DNA of 64,000 nucleotides from Bifidobacterium cebidarum (GCF_009193305.1 NZ_WBVS01000009.1:32753-96752), one strand, 5' to 3'. Numbered from the stretch's first letter, positions 9,829 to 18,625 are shown. A program made the numbers and translations. Notes: generated by a model from the letters alone, not told the origin.

Positions 9829-9877
9829 ATGAGGCGGGTTGCCATTCGAAAACAGTTCGAATGGCAACCCGCCTCAT
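9829..9877. terminator. 22-bp perfect stem-loop after the adhesin
   Basis: Arms 9829-9850 and 9856-9877 are perfectly complementary around a 5-nt loop. There is no strong T tract on either side, so this could be a terminator helped by stem strength or an mRNA-stability element. It lies about 70 bp after the adhesin stop and 120 bp before the next gene. Confidence 0.6.
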
Positions 9878-9998
9878 TCGTTGTATATGCGTGTATTCGC
9901 CTCATGCACTTGTGCGTAATTCGGGTGGCAAGCGGCATTCGTCAATATTTGTGGACATAGTCACGAATTGTTCAGAAACGGCGAATAGGTTGAGCAGC

Positions 9999-11540
9999 AT
10001 GAGCATAAATGAGCAGCAGCCAGGACGGCCACAGGGGCATCAGCCGCTTGGGGAACAGCCATATGAGCAGGTGTCTCAGTCGCAATCGCAGCCGCGGTAC
10101 GACAATCAGCAGGCGAAGGTACCTCAGTCACAGCCACAGATGCTGCAGTCGCAAACACAGTATGAGGCATCTCCGGCGATGCCGATGCCTCCGGTGCCCA
10201 TGGCTCCGGCTCCCCGGTATCCGTTCCAACAGCCACAGGTGCCGCCGTCGCAGTATTACACAGCTCCGGAGCCGCAGTACCAGCAGACATCACATCTTCA
10301 CCCATATGCTGCGCCATCCCAGTTAGGCGTACCGCAGCAGGTGCCGCAATCTCAGCCATCGTCATATTATGCAGTTCCGCAGTCGCAGTACCGGTCTGTA
10401 CAGCAGCCGCAGTATCAGCAGATGTGGCAACAGTCCCAGCCTCAGCCGATCGCCGCGCAGCCCGTTGCCCCACAATATGTTGCGCCACAGCCTTTGATGC
10501 AGTCGGGGCCGCAGCCATATGCATACGTGCCTCCGCAGCCTCCGGTCATGGCAATCAATCCACGTCAATTATGGAAAACCTGGCGTAGACGCGTGGTTAA
10601 CCGTGCGATGGGACTCGCCTTCATTTATGAAGCCATGATGTATGTGGGCAGTATCGTGGCCGCCATCGCGATCGGCGTCATCATGCCCAGTTGGTCGGAT
10701 TCCACAAAAGGAGACGGCCTCATCAGCCTTGTTTCGCTCGTGTTCGCCATGGGTTTTCTGCTCATCATGCGCAACCGCGACATTCTGACCCGTGAATTCT
10801 GGCTAAGCGGACCGCATCGGGATACGTATGGCGAGCCGAATCAGCTTGGACGAATCAGCCAATATGGTGGCGGACGCATGCGGGCGCAGTGGTTCCTGAT
10901 ATTCATCCTGCTTGGCCTTGGCGTGCAAAGCGTGGTGACGTTGGCGCAAATGGGTGTTTCCATGCTCGGCGGCGACCTGATTTCACCCACATCCGAAAGC
11001 CTCAGCGAATCCTCCAATACGGTGACCATGTGGCTGTACGTCGGCTTGTTCGGGCCGATTTGCGAGGAGGTCATGTTCCGCGGCGTGCTGATGAAGGAAC
11101 TCAAGCCGCTCGGCAAGAATTTCGCCATCGTCACCTCGGCATTCGCGTTTGGCCTGTTCCACGATGACTTCGTGCAAGGCGTGTTTGCTTTCCTGTTCGG
11201 TTTGATTCTTGGTTTTATCGCCATGGAATATTCGCTGGTTTGGTCGATTGCGCTGCACATTTTCAACAACGCTGTTCTTTCCGGCGTGATCGATACATGG
11301 TTCGCCGGTCAGCTCAATGATGCGCAATACGCGGTGTACACAATGGTGCTCACGGCGATCGGCATAGTTGGAGCTGTGGTGGCGCTGTCGCTTTACGGTC
11401 GCGGACTCAAGCAATACCGCATGCAGAATCGCAGCATTCCGGATACGTATGCCGGATGGTCATCACCGGTGTTTATTGCCTTTGTGATAGTGAACCTTGG
11501 CATGGCCGCGCTGCTGCTTGCGGAAGCGATGGCCTCGTAG
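9999..11540 (+). CDS. CPBP-family intramembrane metalloprotease with Gln/Pro-rich N terminus
   Basis: A 513-residue protein. Residues 1-185 are a disordered, Gln/Pro/Tyr/Ser-rich tail (repeats such as QPQYQQ and PQSQ), presumably cytoplasmic. The rest is a polytopic membrane domain of the CPBP (CAAX protease and bacteriocin-processing) family. The catalytic motifs are present: E356-E357-V-M-F-R361 and F384-G-L-F-H388. Such proteins act in prenyl-protein-like processing, bacteriocin immunity or unknown proteolysis; the target here cannot be inferred. I chose the ATG at 9999 because the in-frame extension back to 9861 runs through the upstream stem-loop. The ribosome binding site is weak. Confidence 0.82.
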   Translation: MSINEQQPGRPQGHQPLGEQPYEQVSQSQSQPRYDNQQAKVPQSQPQMLQSQTQYEASPAMPMPPVPMAPAPRYPFQQPQVPPSQYYTAPEPQYQQTSHLHPYAAPSQLGVPQQVPQSQPSSYYAVPQSQYRSVQQPQYQQMWQQSQPQPIAAQPVAPQYVAPQPLMQSGPQPYAYVPPQPPVMAINPRQLWKTWRRRVVNRAMGLAFIYEAMMYVGSIVAAIAIGVIMPSWSDSTKGDGLISLVSLVFAMGFLLIMRNRDILTREFWLSGPHRDTYGEPNQLGRISQYGGGRMRAQWFLIFILLGLGVQSVVTLAQMGVSMLGGDLISPTSESLSESSNTVTMWLYVGLFGPICEEVMFRGVLMKELKPLGKNFAIVTSAFAFGLFHDDFVQGVFAFLFGLILGFIAMEYSLVWSIALHIFNNAVLSGVIDTWFAGQLNDAQYAVYTMVLTAIGIVGAVVALSLYGRGLKQYRMQNRSIPDTYAGWSSPVFIAFVIVNLGMAALLLAEAMAS

Positions 11541-11602
11541 TATGGACTGCTTGCGGCGCCAAGACTCAATCGCCGCTAATTGGCTGTCGGGTTTTGGACT
11601 CG

Positions 11603-11687
11603 GACTGTAGGAATCCGAACGCTGACTGTAGGTTTTTCAACATATTTCGTTCAAATTCCTACAGTCAGTGTTGAAAAACCTACAGTC
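11603..11687. repeat. interleaved inverted repeats sharing a GACTGTAGG core
   Basis: Four arms occur in the order A-B-A'-B'. A is GACTGTAGGAAT (11603-11614) and A' is its reverse complement at 11655-11666. B (11624-11642, 19 nt, GACTGTAGGTTTTTCAACA) and B' (11669-11687) are perfect complements. All four share the GACTGTAGG core. The interleaved order means both stems cannot form as simple nested hairpins. Confidence 0.75.
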
Positions 11688-11720
11688 AAATGATCGCGAC
11701 GGATAAGGGACGTTCGCGGT

Positions 11721-12845
11721 ATGGCTTATCGTTGGAACATGAGTGATTTTGAGCCGTTCTATGATGTGAACCGCACCTATGAAGACAACTATGCCCAAGG
11801 GCCGTTTGGGGCGTTTGCCGAAGCGCTGAAATCCGATATCGCAGGCGAGGGGGAGCCCGGGAAGACAGGTGAGTCCTTCCTTGGCCAGCCGGTGCGTCTG
11901 GCGTTTGGCATTCCTGCCGGTCCGTTGCTCAACAGCCGTTACACCACGGCGGCCTTCCGCATGGGCTTTGATCTGGCTACCTACAAGACCGTGCGCTCGC
12001 GTGCATGGGGCTGCAACCCGTTCCCGAACGTACTGGCCGTGCACCCCGCCTCCGCAGACGGCTCGTTGACCCCAGGCAGTGCGGAATTGGACGAAGGCGT
12101 GCTGGCCGATACCAATTACGAGCAGCCGATTTCCATCTCCAATAGTTTCGGTGTTCCCTCGAAGGAACCTGATGTATGGCAGCCAGACATGCGCGCCGCC
12201 ATTGCGGCCGCAGGCCCGGGACAGGTGTTAGTGCCGAGCTTCCAAGGTTCGCGCGTGGACGGCATGAGCGAAGAGGATTACATCGCCGATCACGCCACCA
12301 CTGCACGTCTGGTCAAGGAGACCGGCGCGAAGCTGATGGTGATGAACACCAGCTGCCCGAACGAAGGGCACAATCGTTTGCTGTGCCACAATCCACTGCT
12401 CGTAGGCCGTATTACTGAGGCGGTGAAGAATGAGATTGGTGATACGCCGTTGATGATTAAGCTGGCGTTCATTCCGAGCGACGATGATTTGGAACTCATG
12501 GTGCGTTCCACCGTGAGACGTGGCACAGTTCAGGGCTTCAGCACCATCAACACGATTTCCGCTCGTCTTGTGGATAAGGATGGCAATCAGGCACTGCCCG
12601 GTGCCGGTCGCGATCGCTCGGGTGTGTGCGGCAGCGCAATTCGTGGGGCTGGTCTTGAGATGGTGCGCCGTTTGGCGGCCTTGCGTGATCGTCTTGGACT
12701 GGATTTCGCCATCAATGGCGTGGGCGGTGTGGTGTCAGCCGCCGATTATGCGGCCTATAAGGCAGCTGGTGCGGATTCGGTGATGTCCGCAACCGGAGCC
12801 ATGTGGGATGCCGAATTGGCCCACAAGATTAAGGCGAGTTTATAG
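11721..12845 (+). CDS. dihydroorotate dehydrogenase-like flavoprotein
   Basis: A 374-residue protein of the DHOD-like FMN-binding TIM-barrel superfamily. Supporting motifs are FGIPAGPLLNSRY near residue 60, SFGVPSKEP, the substrate-loop motif NTSCPNEGHN near residue 212, MIKLAF near 248, and the phosphate-binding end INGVGGVVSAADYAAYKAAGADS. In pyrimidine synthesis the family oxidises dihydroorotate to orotate. No other pyr gene is nearby, and the protein is longer than typical class 1 PyrD (about 310), so I leave the symbol empty. A related role such as dihydropyrimidine metabolism is possible. Upstream AAGGGA is a modest ribosome binding site. Confidence 0.78.
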   Translation: MAYRWNMSDFEPFYDVNRTYEDNYAQGPFGAFAEALKSDIAGEGEPGKTGESFLGQPVRLAFGIPAGPLLNSRYTTAAFRMGFDLATYKTVRSRAWGCNPFPNVLAVHPASADGSLTPGSAELDEGVLADTNYEQPISISNSFGVPSKEPDVWQPDMRAAIAAAGPGQVLVPSFQGSRVDGMSEEDYIADHATTARLVKETGAKLMVMNTSCPNEGHNRLLCHNPLLVGRITEAVKNEIGDTPLMIKLAFIPSDDDLELMVRSTVRRGTVQGFSTINTISARLVDKDGNQALPGAGRDRSGVCGSAIRGAGLEMVRRLAALRDRLGLDFAINGVGGVVSAADYAAYKAAGADSVMSATGAMWDAELAHKIKASL

Positions 12846-12856
12846 GCGTAATTCAT

Positions 12857-12900
12857 GTTTGCCTTGGCTGAAAATTGCTTCAGCCAAGGCAAACTCGTTT
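12857..12900 (+). terminator. terminator after the DHOD-like gene
   Basis: GTTTGCCTTGGCTGAA (12857-12872) pairs perfectly with 12879-12894 around AATTGC, followed by TCGTTT. It is a 16-bp stem directly after the stop codon. Confidence 0.75.
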
Positions 12901-13086
12901 ACAAGGGGTTGATTTGGGCCGTTCGGGAGGTCTATCTGCGTTACGAGGGGTTCCTTGCTAAGTAGACAGGCCTCAAGAATGGCGGAATGACGGTGTGGCG
13001 AGGGCTTGTATACGGCATGTACAAGCCCTCACCAACCCCTCGTAACGCAGATAGATGTTCCGGAAGATGAAAAACCACCCCTTGTA
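12900..13086. repeat. three nested inverted repeats (cruciform-like)
   Basis: Between the DHOD-like gene and the convergent NADH oxidase are three concentric palindromes. The outermost is TACAAGGGG (from 12900) with CCCCTTGTA (ending 13086). The middle one is a perfect 21-bp pair at 12932-12952 and 13034-13054 (core GCGTTACGAGGGG). The innermost is GAGGGCTTGTA (13000-13010) with TACAAGCCCTC (13020-13030). The inner hairpin may serve as terminator for either gene. I see no coding sequence. Confidence 0.75.
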
Positions 13087-13147
13087 AGCGAGATACATCG
13101 AAATGTATGGGCAGCACGGGGGCGGTGGGTGCTCATCATATTGCGTG

Positions 13148-14506
13148 TTACGCTTCGGCGGCGGCCTTCATGGCCACGGCGCCGACGTAATACACCGGCT
13201 TGTCGAAGTTCGGCTGGAACAGGAAGTCCACATTGGCCAACTGGTCGACGGTGAAGCCGGCCTGAATCGCCATGGAAATCACGTTCGCGGCACCCGAGAT
13301 ATCCGCCTTGGAGCAGAACTGGCCGCCCTTGACCTTACGCGTCTCGGGATCCCAGGTCAGAATCGAAGTGACCGGGGTGGTGGTGAGCATGAAGTCCGGT
13401 CGGTAATCCTCTGTGAGCTCGGTTTCGTTCACGGTAAGGCCACGACGTTCGGCGCCGGCCTTGGTAAGGCCCGAAGCAGCCAGCGACAGGTCATAAAGCT
13501 GCACGGCGGACGTGGCTTGTGTGCCCATGTACTTCACGGTGGGCTTTTCGATATTGCGGCCCACGAGCAGACCTTGGCGAACTGCATTGGTGGCCAGCGG
13601 AATGTAGTCATGCTTGCCGGTCGGGTTGTAGAACACGGTGGCGGAGTCGCCGGCGGCGTACACATCCGGCACGGATGCCTGCATGTAATCATCAACGATG
13701 ATGGCGCCGTTCGGTAACATGTCCACCTTGCCCTTGAGCAGGTCGGTGTTCGGCAGGAAGCCCACGGCCAGAATCGCCATCTCAGCCGTGTACTCACCCT
13801 TTTCGGTGACCACGGTCACGGTATTGTCCGGATTATCGCGGAATTCCACCACTTTCTGGCCGAGCGCCAGCGTCACGCCGTGCTCTTCGAATGCAGCGGC
13901 CACCTGATCGGTGATGGACTTATCGAAGTTGTTGGCCAACGGGCGGTCCAAGCCGTCCACCAGCGTGGTCTTGACACCGGTCAAGCTGAACTGTTCGGCG
14001 ATCTCCGCGCCAATGTAGCCGGAGCCGATCACGACTGCGGACTTGGCGAGCTTCGCCTTTTCCTTGATGGCGATGGCGTGATCCCAGTTCTTGCACAGCA
14101 GCACATGCGGGCTGTCGATGCCGGGGATCGGCGGAATCACCGGTCGGGAACCGGTGGTCACGACGAGCTTGTCGAAGGCGAGCGTCTCCTCGGGGGCGTC
14201 GGTGCCATCGGTGCCGTTCTCGAGCGAGCGGTAGGTGAGGGTCTTGCCCACCGGGTCCACGGAAGTCACGTCGGTGCGCATGTGCATGGTCGCGCCGGCC
14301 TGTGCCAGAGCTTCGGGGGAGGAGTAGAACATCTTCTTCGGGTCGGAGACATGGTCGCCAACCCACAGCGCGATGCCGCAGGAGAGGAAGGAGAGCGTGC
14401 CATTGCGCTCAAAGACATGGACGGTCCAATCCGGATGTTCGGCGAGAATGGACGTGGCGGCGAACGTGCCGGCGTGCGTGCAGCCGATGACGGCGACGGT
14501 GGTCAT
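13148..14506 (-). CDS. nox: NADH oxidase / CoA-disulfide reductase family flavoenzyme
   Basis: A 452-residue FAD/NAD(P)-dependent oxidoreductase of the Nox/CoADR type. It begins with the FAD motif VAVIGCTHAGT, and the redox cysteine is C43 in SFLSCGIALW, typical of water-forming NADH oxidases. A second nucleotide-binding site (VVIGSGYIGAEIAEQF) lies near residue 160, and DVYAAGDSA binds FAD near residue 280. In bifidobacteria, which lack catalase and respiration, such enzymes reduce O2 to water and regenerate NAD. AAAGGAG precedes the ATG. The gene is monocistronic and convergent with the upstream DHOD-like gene. Confidence 0.88.
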   Translation of the reverse strand: MTTVAVIGCTHAGTFAATSILAEHPDWTVHVFERNGTLSFLSCGIALWVGDHVSDPKKMFYSSPEALAQAGATMHMRTDVTSVDPVGKTLTYRSLENGTDGTDAPEETLAFDKLVVTTGSRPVIPPIPGIDSPHVLLCKNWDHAIAIKEKAKLAKSAVVIGSGYIGAEIAEQFSLTGVKTTLVDGLDRPLANNFDKSITDQVAAAFEEHGVTLALGQKVVEFRDNPDNTVTVVTEKGEYTAEMAILAVGFLPNTDLLKGKVDMLPNGAIIVDDYMQASVPDVYAAGDSATVFYNPTGKHDYIPLATNAVRQGLLVGRNIEKPTVKYMGTQATSAVQLYDLSLAASGLTKAGAERRGLTVNETELTEDYRPDFMLTTTPVTSILTWDPETRKVKGGQFCSKADISGAANVISMAIQAGFTVDQLANVDFLFQPNFDKPVYYVGAVAMKAAAEA

Positions 14507-14771
14507 AAATGCTCCTTTGCTTGTGGCCTAGGCGTCAATTGCCCTGCCTCGAATCGTAGCGTAGGGGGCTGGAGAATGTCGTAGTCGAAAATGTGACGTA
14601 GATTACATTGGATGTGCTGTGGGCTGCCGACGACAATGGGGCTGAATGCTCACCAAAGCTTTGCAAAGTTTGGCTCCAGGCGCATTTCACCGAGTGCGCA
14701 CATGGGTTATGGCAAACTAGACTCTAGCGTTTTTGACTCGCATGATTGAAGTTATTGCATAGGAGAGTGGC

Positions 14772-16097
14772 GTGGCTGAGAATACGAATGATGTGCTGCA
14801 TGTTGAAGGCGGCAAGCCGCTGAACGGCACTATCAAGGTCCGTGGTGCGAAGAACTTCGTGAGCAAGGCCATGGTGGCCGCTCTGCTTGCGCCGGGCAAG
14901 TCCGTGCTGAAGAACGTGCCGGAGATTCGCGATGTGCATGTGGTGTCCGACTTGCTGCGCCTGCACGGCGTGGACGTGGACGTGGACGGCGCGAACGGCA
15001 TCGTGACCATCGATGCCTCCCATGTGCAGCTGGCCGACGTGGCCGACGTGGATACGCTCTCCGGCTCCTCCCGTATTCCGATTCTGTTCTCCGGTCCGCT
15101 GGTGCACCGTCTGGGCGAGGCGTTCATCCCGGCGCTCGGCGGCTGCGCGATCGGCGGGCGCCCGATCGACTTCCACCTGGAGACCCTGCGCAAGCTCGGT
15201 GCCACGGTGGACAAGGAGCATAAGGACGGCATTCACATCACCGCTCCCGACGGCCTGCATGGTGCGAAGATCCACCTGCCGTACCCGTCCGTGGGCGCCA
15301 CTGAGCAGACGCTGCTCGCCGCCGTGCTCGCCGAGGGCAAGACCGAGCTGTCCGGCGCCGCCATCGAGCCTGAGATCATGGATCTGGTGGCCGTGCTGCA
15401 GAAGATGGGTGCGATCATCTCCGTGGACGTGGACCGTACGTTCCGCATCGAAGGCGTCAAGGAGCTCAAGGGCTTCACCCACACCTCGCTGACCGACCGC
15501 ATCGAGGCCGCCTCCTGGGCGTCCGCCGCGCTCGCCACGCACGGTGACATCTTCGTCAAGGGTGCCACCCAGCCGGAGATGATGACCTTCCTCAACGTGT
15601 TCCGCAAGGTCGGAGGCGAATTCGACGTGACCGACAAGGGCATCCGCTTCTGGCATCCGGGCGGCGATCTGCACCCGGTGGCCATCGAAACCGACGTGCA
15701 CCCCGGCTTCATGACCGATTGGCAGCAGCCGCTCGTCGTGGCCCTGACCCAGGCGAACGGCTTGTCGATCGTGCACGAGACCGTGTATGAGAATCGTTTC
15801 GGCTTCACCAAGCCGCTTGTGCAGATGGGCGCCACCATCCAGCTCTACCGTGAGTGCCTCGGCTCCCTGCCGTGCCGCTTCCAGCAGCGTAACTACAAGC
15901 ACTCCGCCGTGATCTTCGGACCGACTCCGCTGACCGGCCGAGACATCGATGTGCCGGATCTGCGCGGCGGCTTCAGCCATCTGATTGCGGCGCTCGCCGC
16001 CAAGGGTCCGTCCAACGTGCAAGGCATCAGCCTGATTGACCGTGGCTACGCTGACTTCCGCGGCAAGCTTGAAGCCCTCGGCGCCGACTTCGACTAA
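14772..16097 (+). CDS. murA: UDP-N-acetylglucosamine 1-carboxyvinyltransferase
   Basis: MurA, 441 residues, catalyses the first committed step of peptidoglycan synthesis, transfer of enolpyruvate from PEP to UDP-GlcNAc. The active-site loop has the catalytic cysteine C125 in GGCAIGGRPIDFHL, so the fosfomycin target residue is present. The N terminus has the family motif GTIKVRGAKNFVSKAM, with Phe replacing the usual Ala/Ser after Asn. Translation starts at GTG 14772, after AGGAGAG. The gene stands alone and ends at a strong bidirectional hairpin. Confidence 0.95.
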   Translation: MAENTNDVLHVEGGKPLNGTIKVRGAKNFVSKAMVAALLAPGKSVLKNVPEIRDVHVVSDLLRLHGVDVDVDGANGIVTIDASHVQLADVADVDTLSGSSRIPILFSGPLVHRLGEAFIPALGGCAIGGRPIDFHLETLRKLGATVDKEHKDGIHITAPDGLHGAKIHLPYPSVGATEQTLLAAVLAEGKTELSGAAIEPEIMDLVAVLQKMGAIISVDVDRTFRIEGVKELKGFTHTSLTDRIEAASWASAALATHGDIFVKGATQPEMMTFLNVFRKVGGEFDVTDKGIRFWHPGGDLHPVAIETDVHPGFMTDWQQPLVVALTQANGLSIVHETVYENRFGFTKPLVQMGATIQLYRECLGSLPCRFQQRNYKHSAVIFGPTPLTGRDIDVPDLRGGFSHLIAALAAKGPSNVQGISLIDRGYADFRGKLEALGADFD

Positions 16098-16149
16098 TAC
16101 GTTGGGATTGAGCTGATATATATATCGGCTTGATCCCTGTTGGTTATGG

Positions 16150-16190
16150 ATGGTGGCTCCCCTCTTCGGAAGGGAGCCACCATTGTATTT
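16150..16190. terminator. bidirectional terminator between murA and MFS gene
   Basis: ATGGTGGCTCCC pairs with GGGAGCCACCAT (16150-16183) around a CTCTTCGGAA-type loop and is followed by TTGTATTT. It serves murA on the plus strand and the MFS gene from the other side. Confidence 0.8.
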
Positions 16191-17466
16191 AATCCTCGAA
16201 TCGTTTGGCGAGCCGTGCGGATACTACCGCGCCAAGTCCAAGCAGCCCCGCTGAAATCAGCAATACCGTGGCTACCGGCATATGATCGAATGTCCAGCCG
16301 TATGCCATCTGCCCGAGTGGTTGCGCCCACATGCTGATGGCCGCCACCATCGCCATCACTTTGCCGGTCATCGCATCCGGCGTATTGAGCTGAATGGTGG
16401 GCAGCGCGATCAGATTCGAGAAACAGCTGGCAATCATCGTGCCGAATGTACAGCCGACCAGCACAATCAGCTTCGTCCAAGCGGACACCGGCAGTAGGAA
16501 TACCAAGCCTTGCGGCAGCAGCGACAGTGCCAGAGCGACCATCGAAATCGGGAACTTGCGCATCGTGAGCTTTGCAGCAAAGCAGCCGGCAACAAACGCG
16601 CCAACTACCCCGGAAACGCCGACCAGACCATCGGCGATGCCATAGACGGTGGCATCAAAACCCAGCACCGTGCGAATCACATAGGGGAATCCGACGGCGG
16701 CATTACCGATAATCACAAAGTTCAGTCCGGCGGCGAACAGCAACAGCGCAAACACATTCGGACGGTCTTTGATCAGGAACCGGATGCCTGCCTTGAGATC
16801 CTCGATTGGCGTCGGCAGTGCCTCGTCGCCACGGTCGGGCGGGGCCAGCCGAATGAAACATTCGAGCGTGGCGGCACCGGCGAAGCTCATCATGGCGATG
16901 ACCAACATCGGCTGGATGCCGGTCAGTGAATAGAGCACACCGCCAAGGAAACTCGGCAACAGCGAGCCCACCTGCTGCACCTGATTGACGACGGCCATCG
17001 CCTGCCGCAATGTGCTTTGCCCATGTTCGCGGAACATTTGGGGGAGTGCGGCCTGCACGGTTGGGGTTTCGAACGCGCCCAGCACGGCGAGCAGGACTTG
17101 CATGGTGCCGATGGCGGCGAGGCTGAAACCGATGGTGGCGAAGACGAGCGCGCTCGCCAGCACGAGCACGGCTGAAATGGCGTCAAGCGCCACCATGATG
17201 GTGCGGCGGTTCACGCGGTCGGCCAGCACGCCGCCGAACGGGGAGAGAATGATGGTCGGCACGATGGATATGGCCAGAATCGAGGCAAATACGGTTGCGG
17301 AACCGGTTTCATCCAGAACCCACATGGCCATCGCGAAGCGCAGCATCAGGTTGCCGAATAGGGAGATGCCCTGGCCGGCGACGAGGAGGATGAAGTCGCG
17401 GCTTGCGAGTGGAGTGTGAGCGACTTGAGGCTGTCGAGACTGGGTGTGGGGTAAATGAAGTGGCAT
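16189..17466 (-). CDS. MFS transporter, probable exporter
   Basis: A 425-residue major facilitator with about 12 hydrophobic segments. The loop between segments 2 and 3 carries GGVLADRVNRRTIM, the MFS signature. The overall pattern is like DHA3-type efflux permeases, such as macrolide or multidrug exporters (SRDFILLVAGQGISLFGN at the start). The substrate cannot be told from sequence. GGAGAAG precedes the ATG. A TetR-type gene lies upstream in the same orientation, 414 bp away across a repeat cluster, and may control it, though no operator copy is visible directly upstream of this gene. Confidence 0.83.
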   Translation of the reverse strand: MPLHLPHTQSRQPQVAHTPLASRDFILLVAGQGISLFGNLMLRFAMAMWVLDETGSATVFASILAISIVPTIILSPFGGVLADRVNRRTIMVALDAISAVLVLASALVFATIGFSLAAIGTMQVLLAVLGAFETPTVQAALPQMFREHGQSTLRQAMAVVNQVQQVGSLLPSFLGGVLYSLTGIQPMLVIAMMSFAGAATLECFIRLAPPDRGDEALPTPIEDLKAGIRFLIKDRPNVFALLLFAAGLNFVIIGNAAVGFPYVIRTVLGFDATVYGIADGLVGVSGVVGAFVAGCFAAKLTMRKFPISMVALALSLLPQGLVFLLPVSAWTKLIVLVGCTFGTMIASCFSNLIALPTIQLNTPDAMTGKVMAMVAAISMWAQPLGQMAYGWTFDHMPVATVLLISAGLLGLGAVVSARLAKRFED

Positions 17467-17542
17467 GGTGGCTTCTCCGGTGGCAGTTGGGTGGATAGAA
17501 TAAGCGACTTTGGTGGGGACGCGGCCTATCTCGACCGTTATC

Positions 17543-17679
17543 GCAAGAAATTCGGGAGAGCAGCCGCATCATCCCGAATTTCTTGCACTGAGAGGATGCC
17601 AGTGCAAAGAATTCGGGAAATATGCCCTGATTTCCTGAATTTCTTGCACTGAGTGTTCCTGAGTGCAAGAAATTTGGGA
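17543..17679. repeat. palindromic repeat cluster, core CCCGAATTTCTTGCACTG (locus 1)
   Basis: Five alternating copies of one unit occur: GCAAGAAATTCGGGA, TCCCGAATTTCTTGCACTG, CAGTGCAAAGAATTCGGGA, TTCCTGAATTTCTTGCACTG and GTGCAAGAAATTTGGGA. Each neighbouring pair can form a hairpin. The same family, with six units, occurs at 42334-42508. It lies in the gap between the MFS and TetR genes. Confidence 0.8.
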
Positions 17680-17689
17680 GGAGTGGGGG

Positions 17690-17890
17690 AAAAGACAAGG
17701 ATATGGGAGGAGGGAAGGAAGACGTATTGGGAGGAGTGGGAGTGGGGGGAAATGGAGATGTTGGGATCAGTGAGGGGTGGTTTGGGGTGGTGTGGGTCAT
17801 GTTGAATCAGTGTGTGGGGGTGGTGTGGGTCATGTTGGATCAGTGTGGGGTGGTTTGGGGATGGTCTGGATCATGTTGGATCAGTCATAG
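17690..17890. repeat. purine/G-rich tract and tandem repeat overlapping the tetR stop
   Basis: From 17690 to about 17780 the plus strand is almost purely G/A with many G runs. From about 17788 there are three tandem imperfect copies of a unit of 33-41 bp containing TGGTGTGGGTCATGTTGRATCAGTG. The last copy supplies the stop codon of the tetR gene on the other strand. No gene was found between 17467 and 17880. Confidence 0.7.
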
Positions 17891-18552
17891 GGACCTTGTT
17901 CGTCGGACTGTTCGTCGAGCTGGGCGTAAAAGTCGGCGGTGAGGTCAATGAGCTCATCGTCGAACACCGGGATGTTGATGGCGTCGAGCATTGTGGCGAG
18001 GCACTGGATGCGATGTCTGAGTTGGGTGCGATTGGCCGGGTAGAAACGGGTAAGCAGCCAGTAGTTGGCAAGCAGGGAAATAAGTTCTGCGGCTTCCTGC
18101 GGGTATTCGGTGGGGATGGAACCGTCTCGCATGCCTTCCTCGATGATGGGCAGCCAATGCTTGGGCAGTTCGGTGGCCCAGAAATTCAGGTTTGATGCGA
18201 GCGTGGTGGGGTCGTCAAGGAAAGGAAGGCCGACTTCATTGAGCTTTTGATGCTCCTCGTTGCCGATGGCGAGGGTAAAGAGCGCGCGCAACTTCTGCAG
18301 TCCGGTGAGATCGTTGCGGGTCATGATGCGCTCGCGCTCGCCCTGGCTGTAGTCCCAATCTGCGCTGTTGAGCCGGTCGAGAATGGCTTCCTTGGATTTG
18401 AAGTGATGATAGATCGCGCCTTTGGAAAGATCGCCGAGCCGGTCCACGATGTTTTGGATGGAGGTTCTCTCGTAGCCTTTTTCCATGAAAAGGTCGCGCG
18501 CTGCCTCGAGAATGCGCCGCTCGGTGATTTCCGGATGTGCGTTGCGTGCCAT
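17881..18552 (-). CDS. TetR/AcrR-family transcriptional regulator
   Basis: A 223-residue regulator. Residues 8-55 are the TetR helix-turn-helix domain (ITERRILEAARDLFMEKGYERTS, then GAIYHHFKSKEAIL), and the rest is a helical ligand domain. The start at 18552 is chosen over the upstream in-frame ATG at 18822 because AAAGGA precedes it and it gives the usual N terminus. A perfect 12-bp-arm palindrome (18597-18625) lies 45 bp upstream, consistent with autoregulation. The downstream MFS exporter is a plausible target. The 3' end runs into a tandem repeat, so C-terminal length may vary between strains. Confidence 0.87.
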   Translation of the reverse strand: MARNAHPEITERRILEAARDLFMEKGYERTSIQNIVDRLGDLSKGAIYHHFKSKEAILDRLNSADWDYSQGERERIMTRNDLTGLQKLRALFTLAIGNEEHQKLNEVGLPFLDDPTTLASNLNFWATELPKHWLPIIEEGMRDGSIPTEYPQEAAELISLLANYWLLTRFYPANRTQLRHRIQCLATMLDAINIPVFDDELIDLTADFYAQLDEQSDEQGPYD

Positions 18553-18596
18553 GTGCGACGTCCTTTCCGCGGGCTGCCTGCCCTGCTTGGCTCGCA

Positions 18597-18625
18597 CTAT
18601 ACATACCGTCGGTCGGTATGTATAG
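18597..18625. promoter_or_regulatory. TetR operator palindrome
   Basis: CTATACATACCG (18597-18608), spacer TCGGT, CGGTATGTATAG (18614-18625): perfect 12-bp arms upstream of the tetR start. A further half-site CGGTATGTAT lies at 18679-18688 and a related CATACCGTACATATG at 18775-18789 before argS. Size and symmetry fit a TetR dimer site. Confidence 0.75.

Noticed and set aside
17543..17679. CRISPR array
   Set aside because: Units alternate in orientation and spacers are not uniform; these are palindromic repeats without cas genes.
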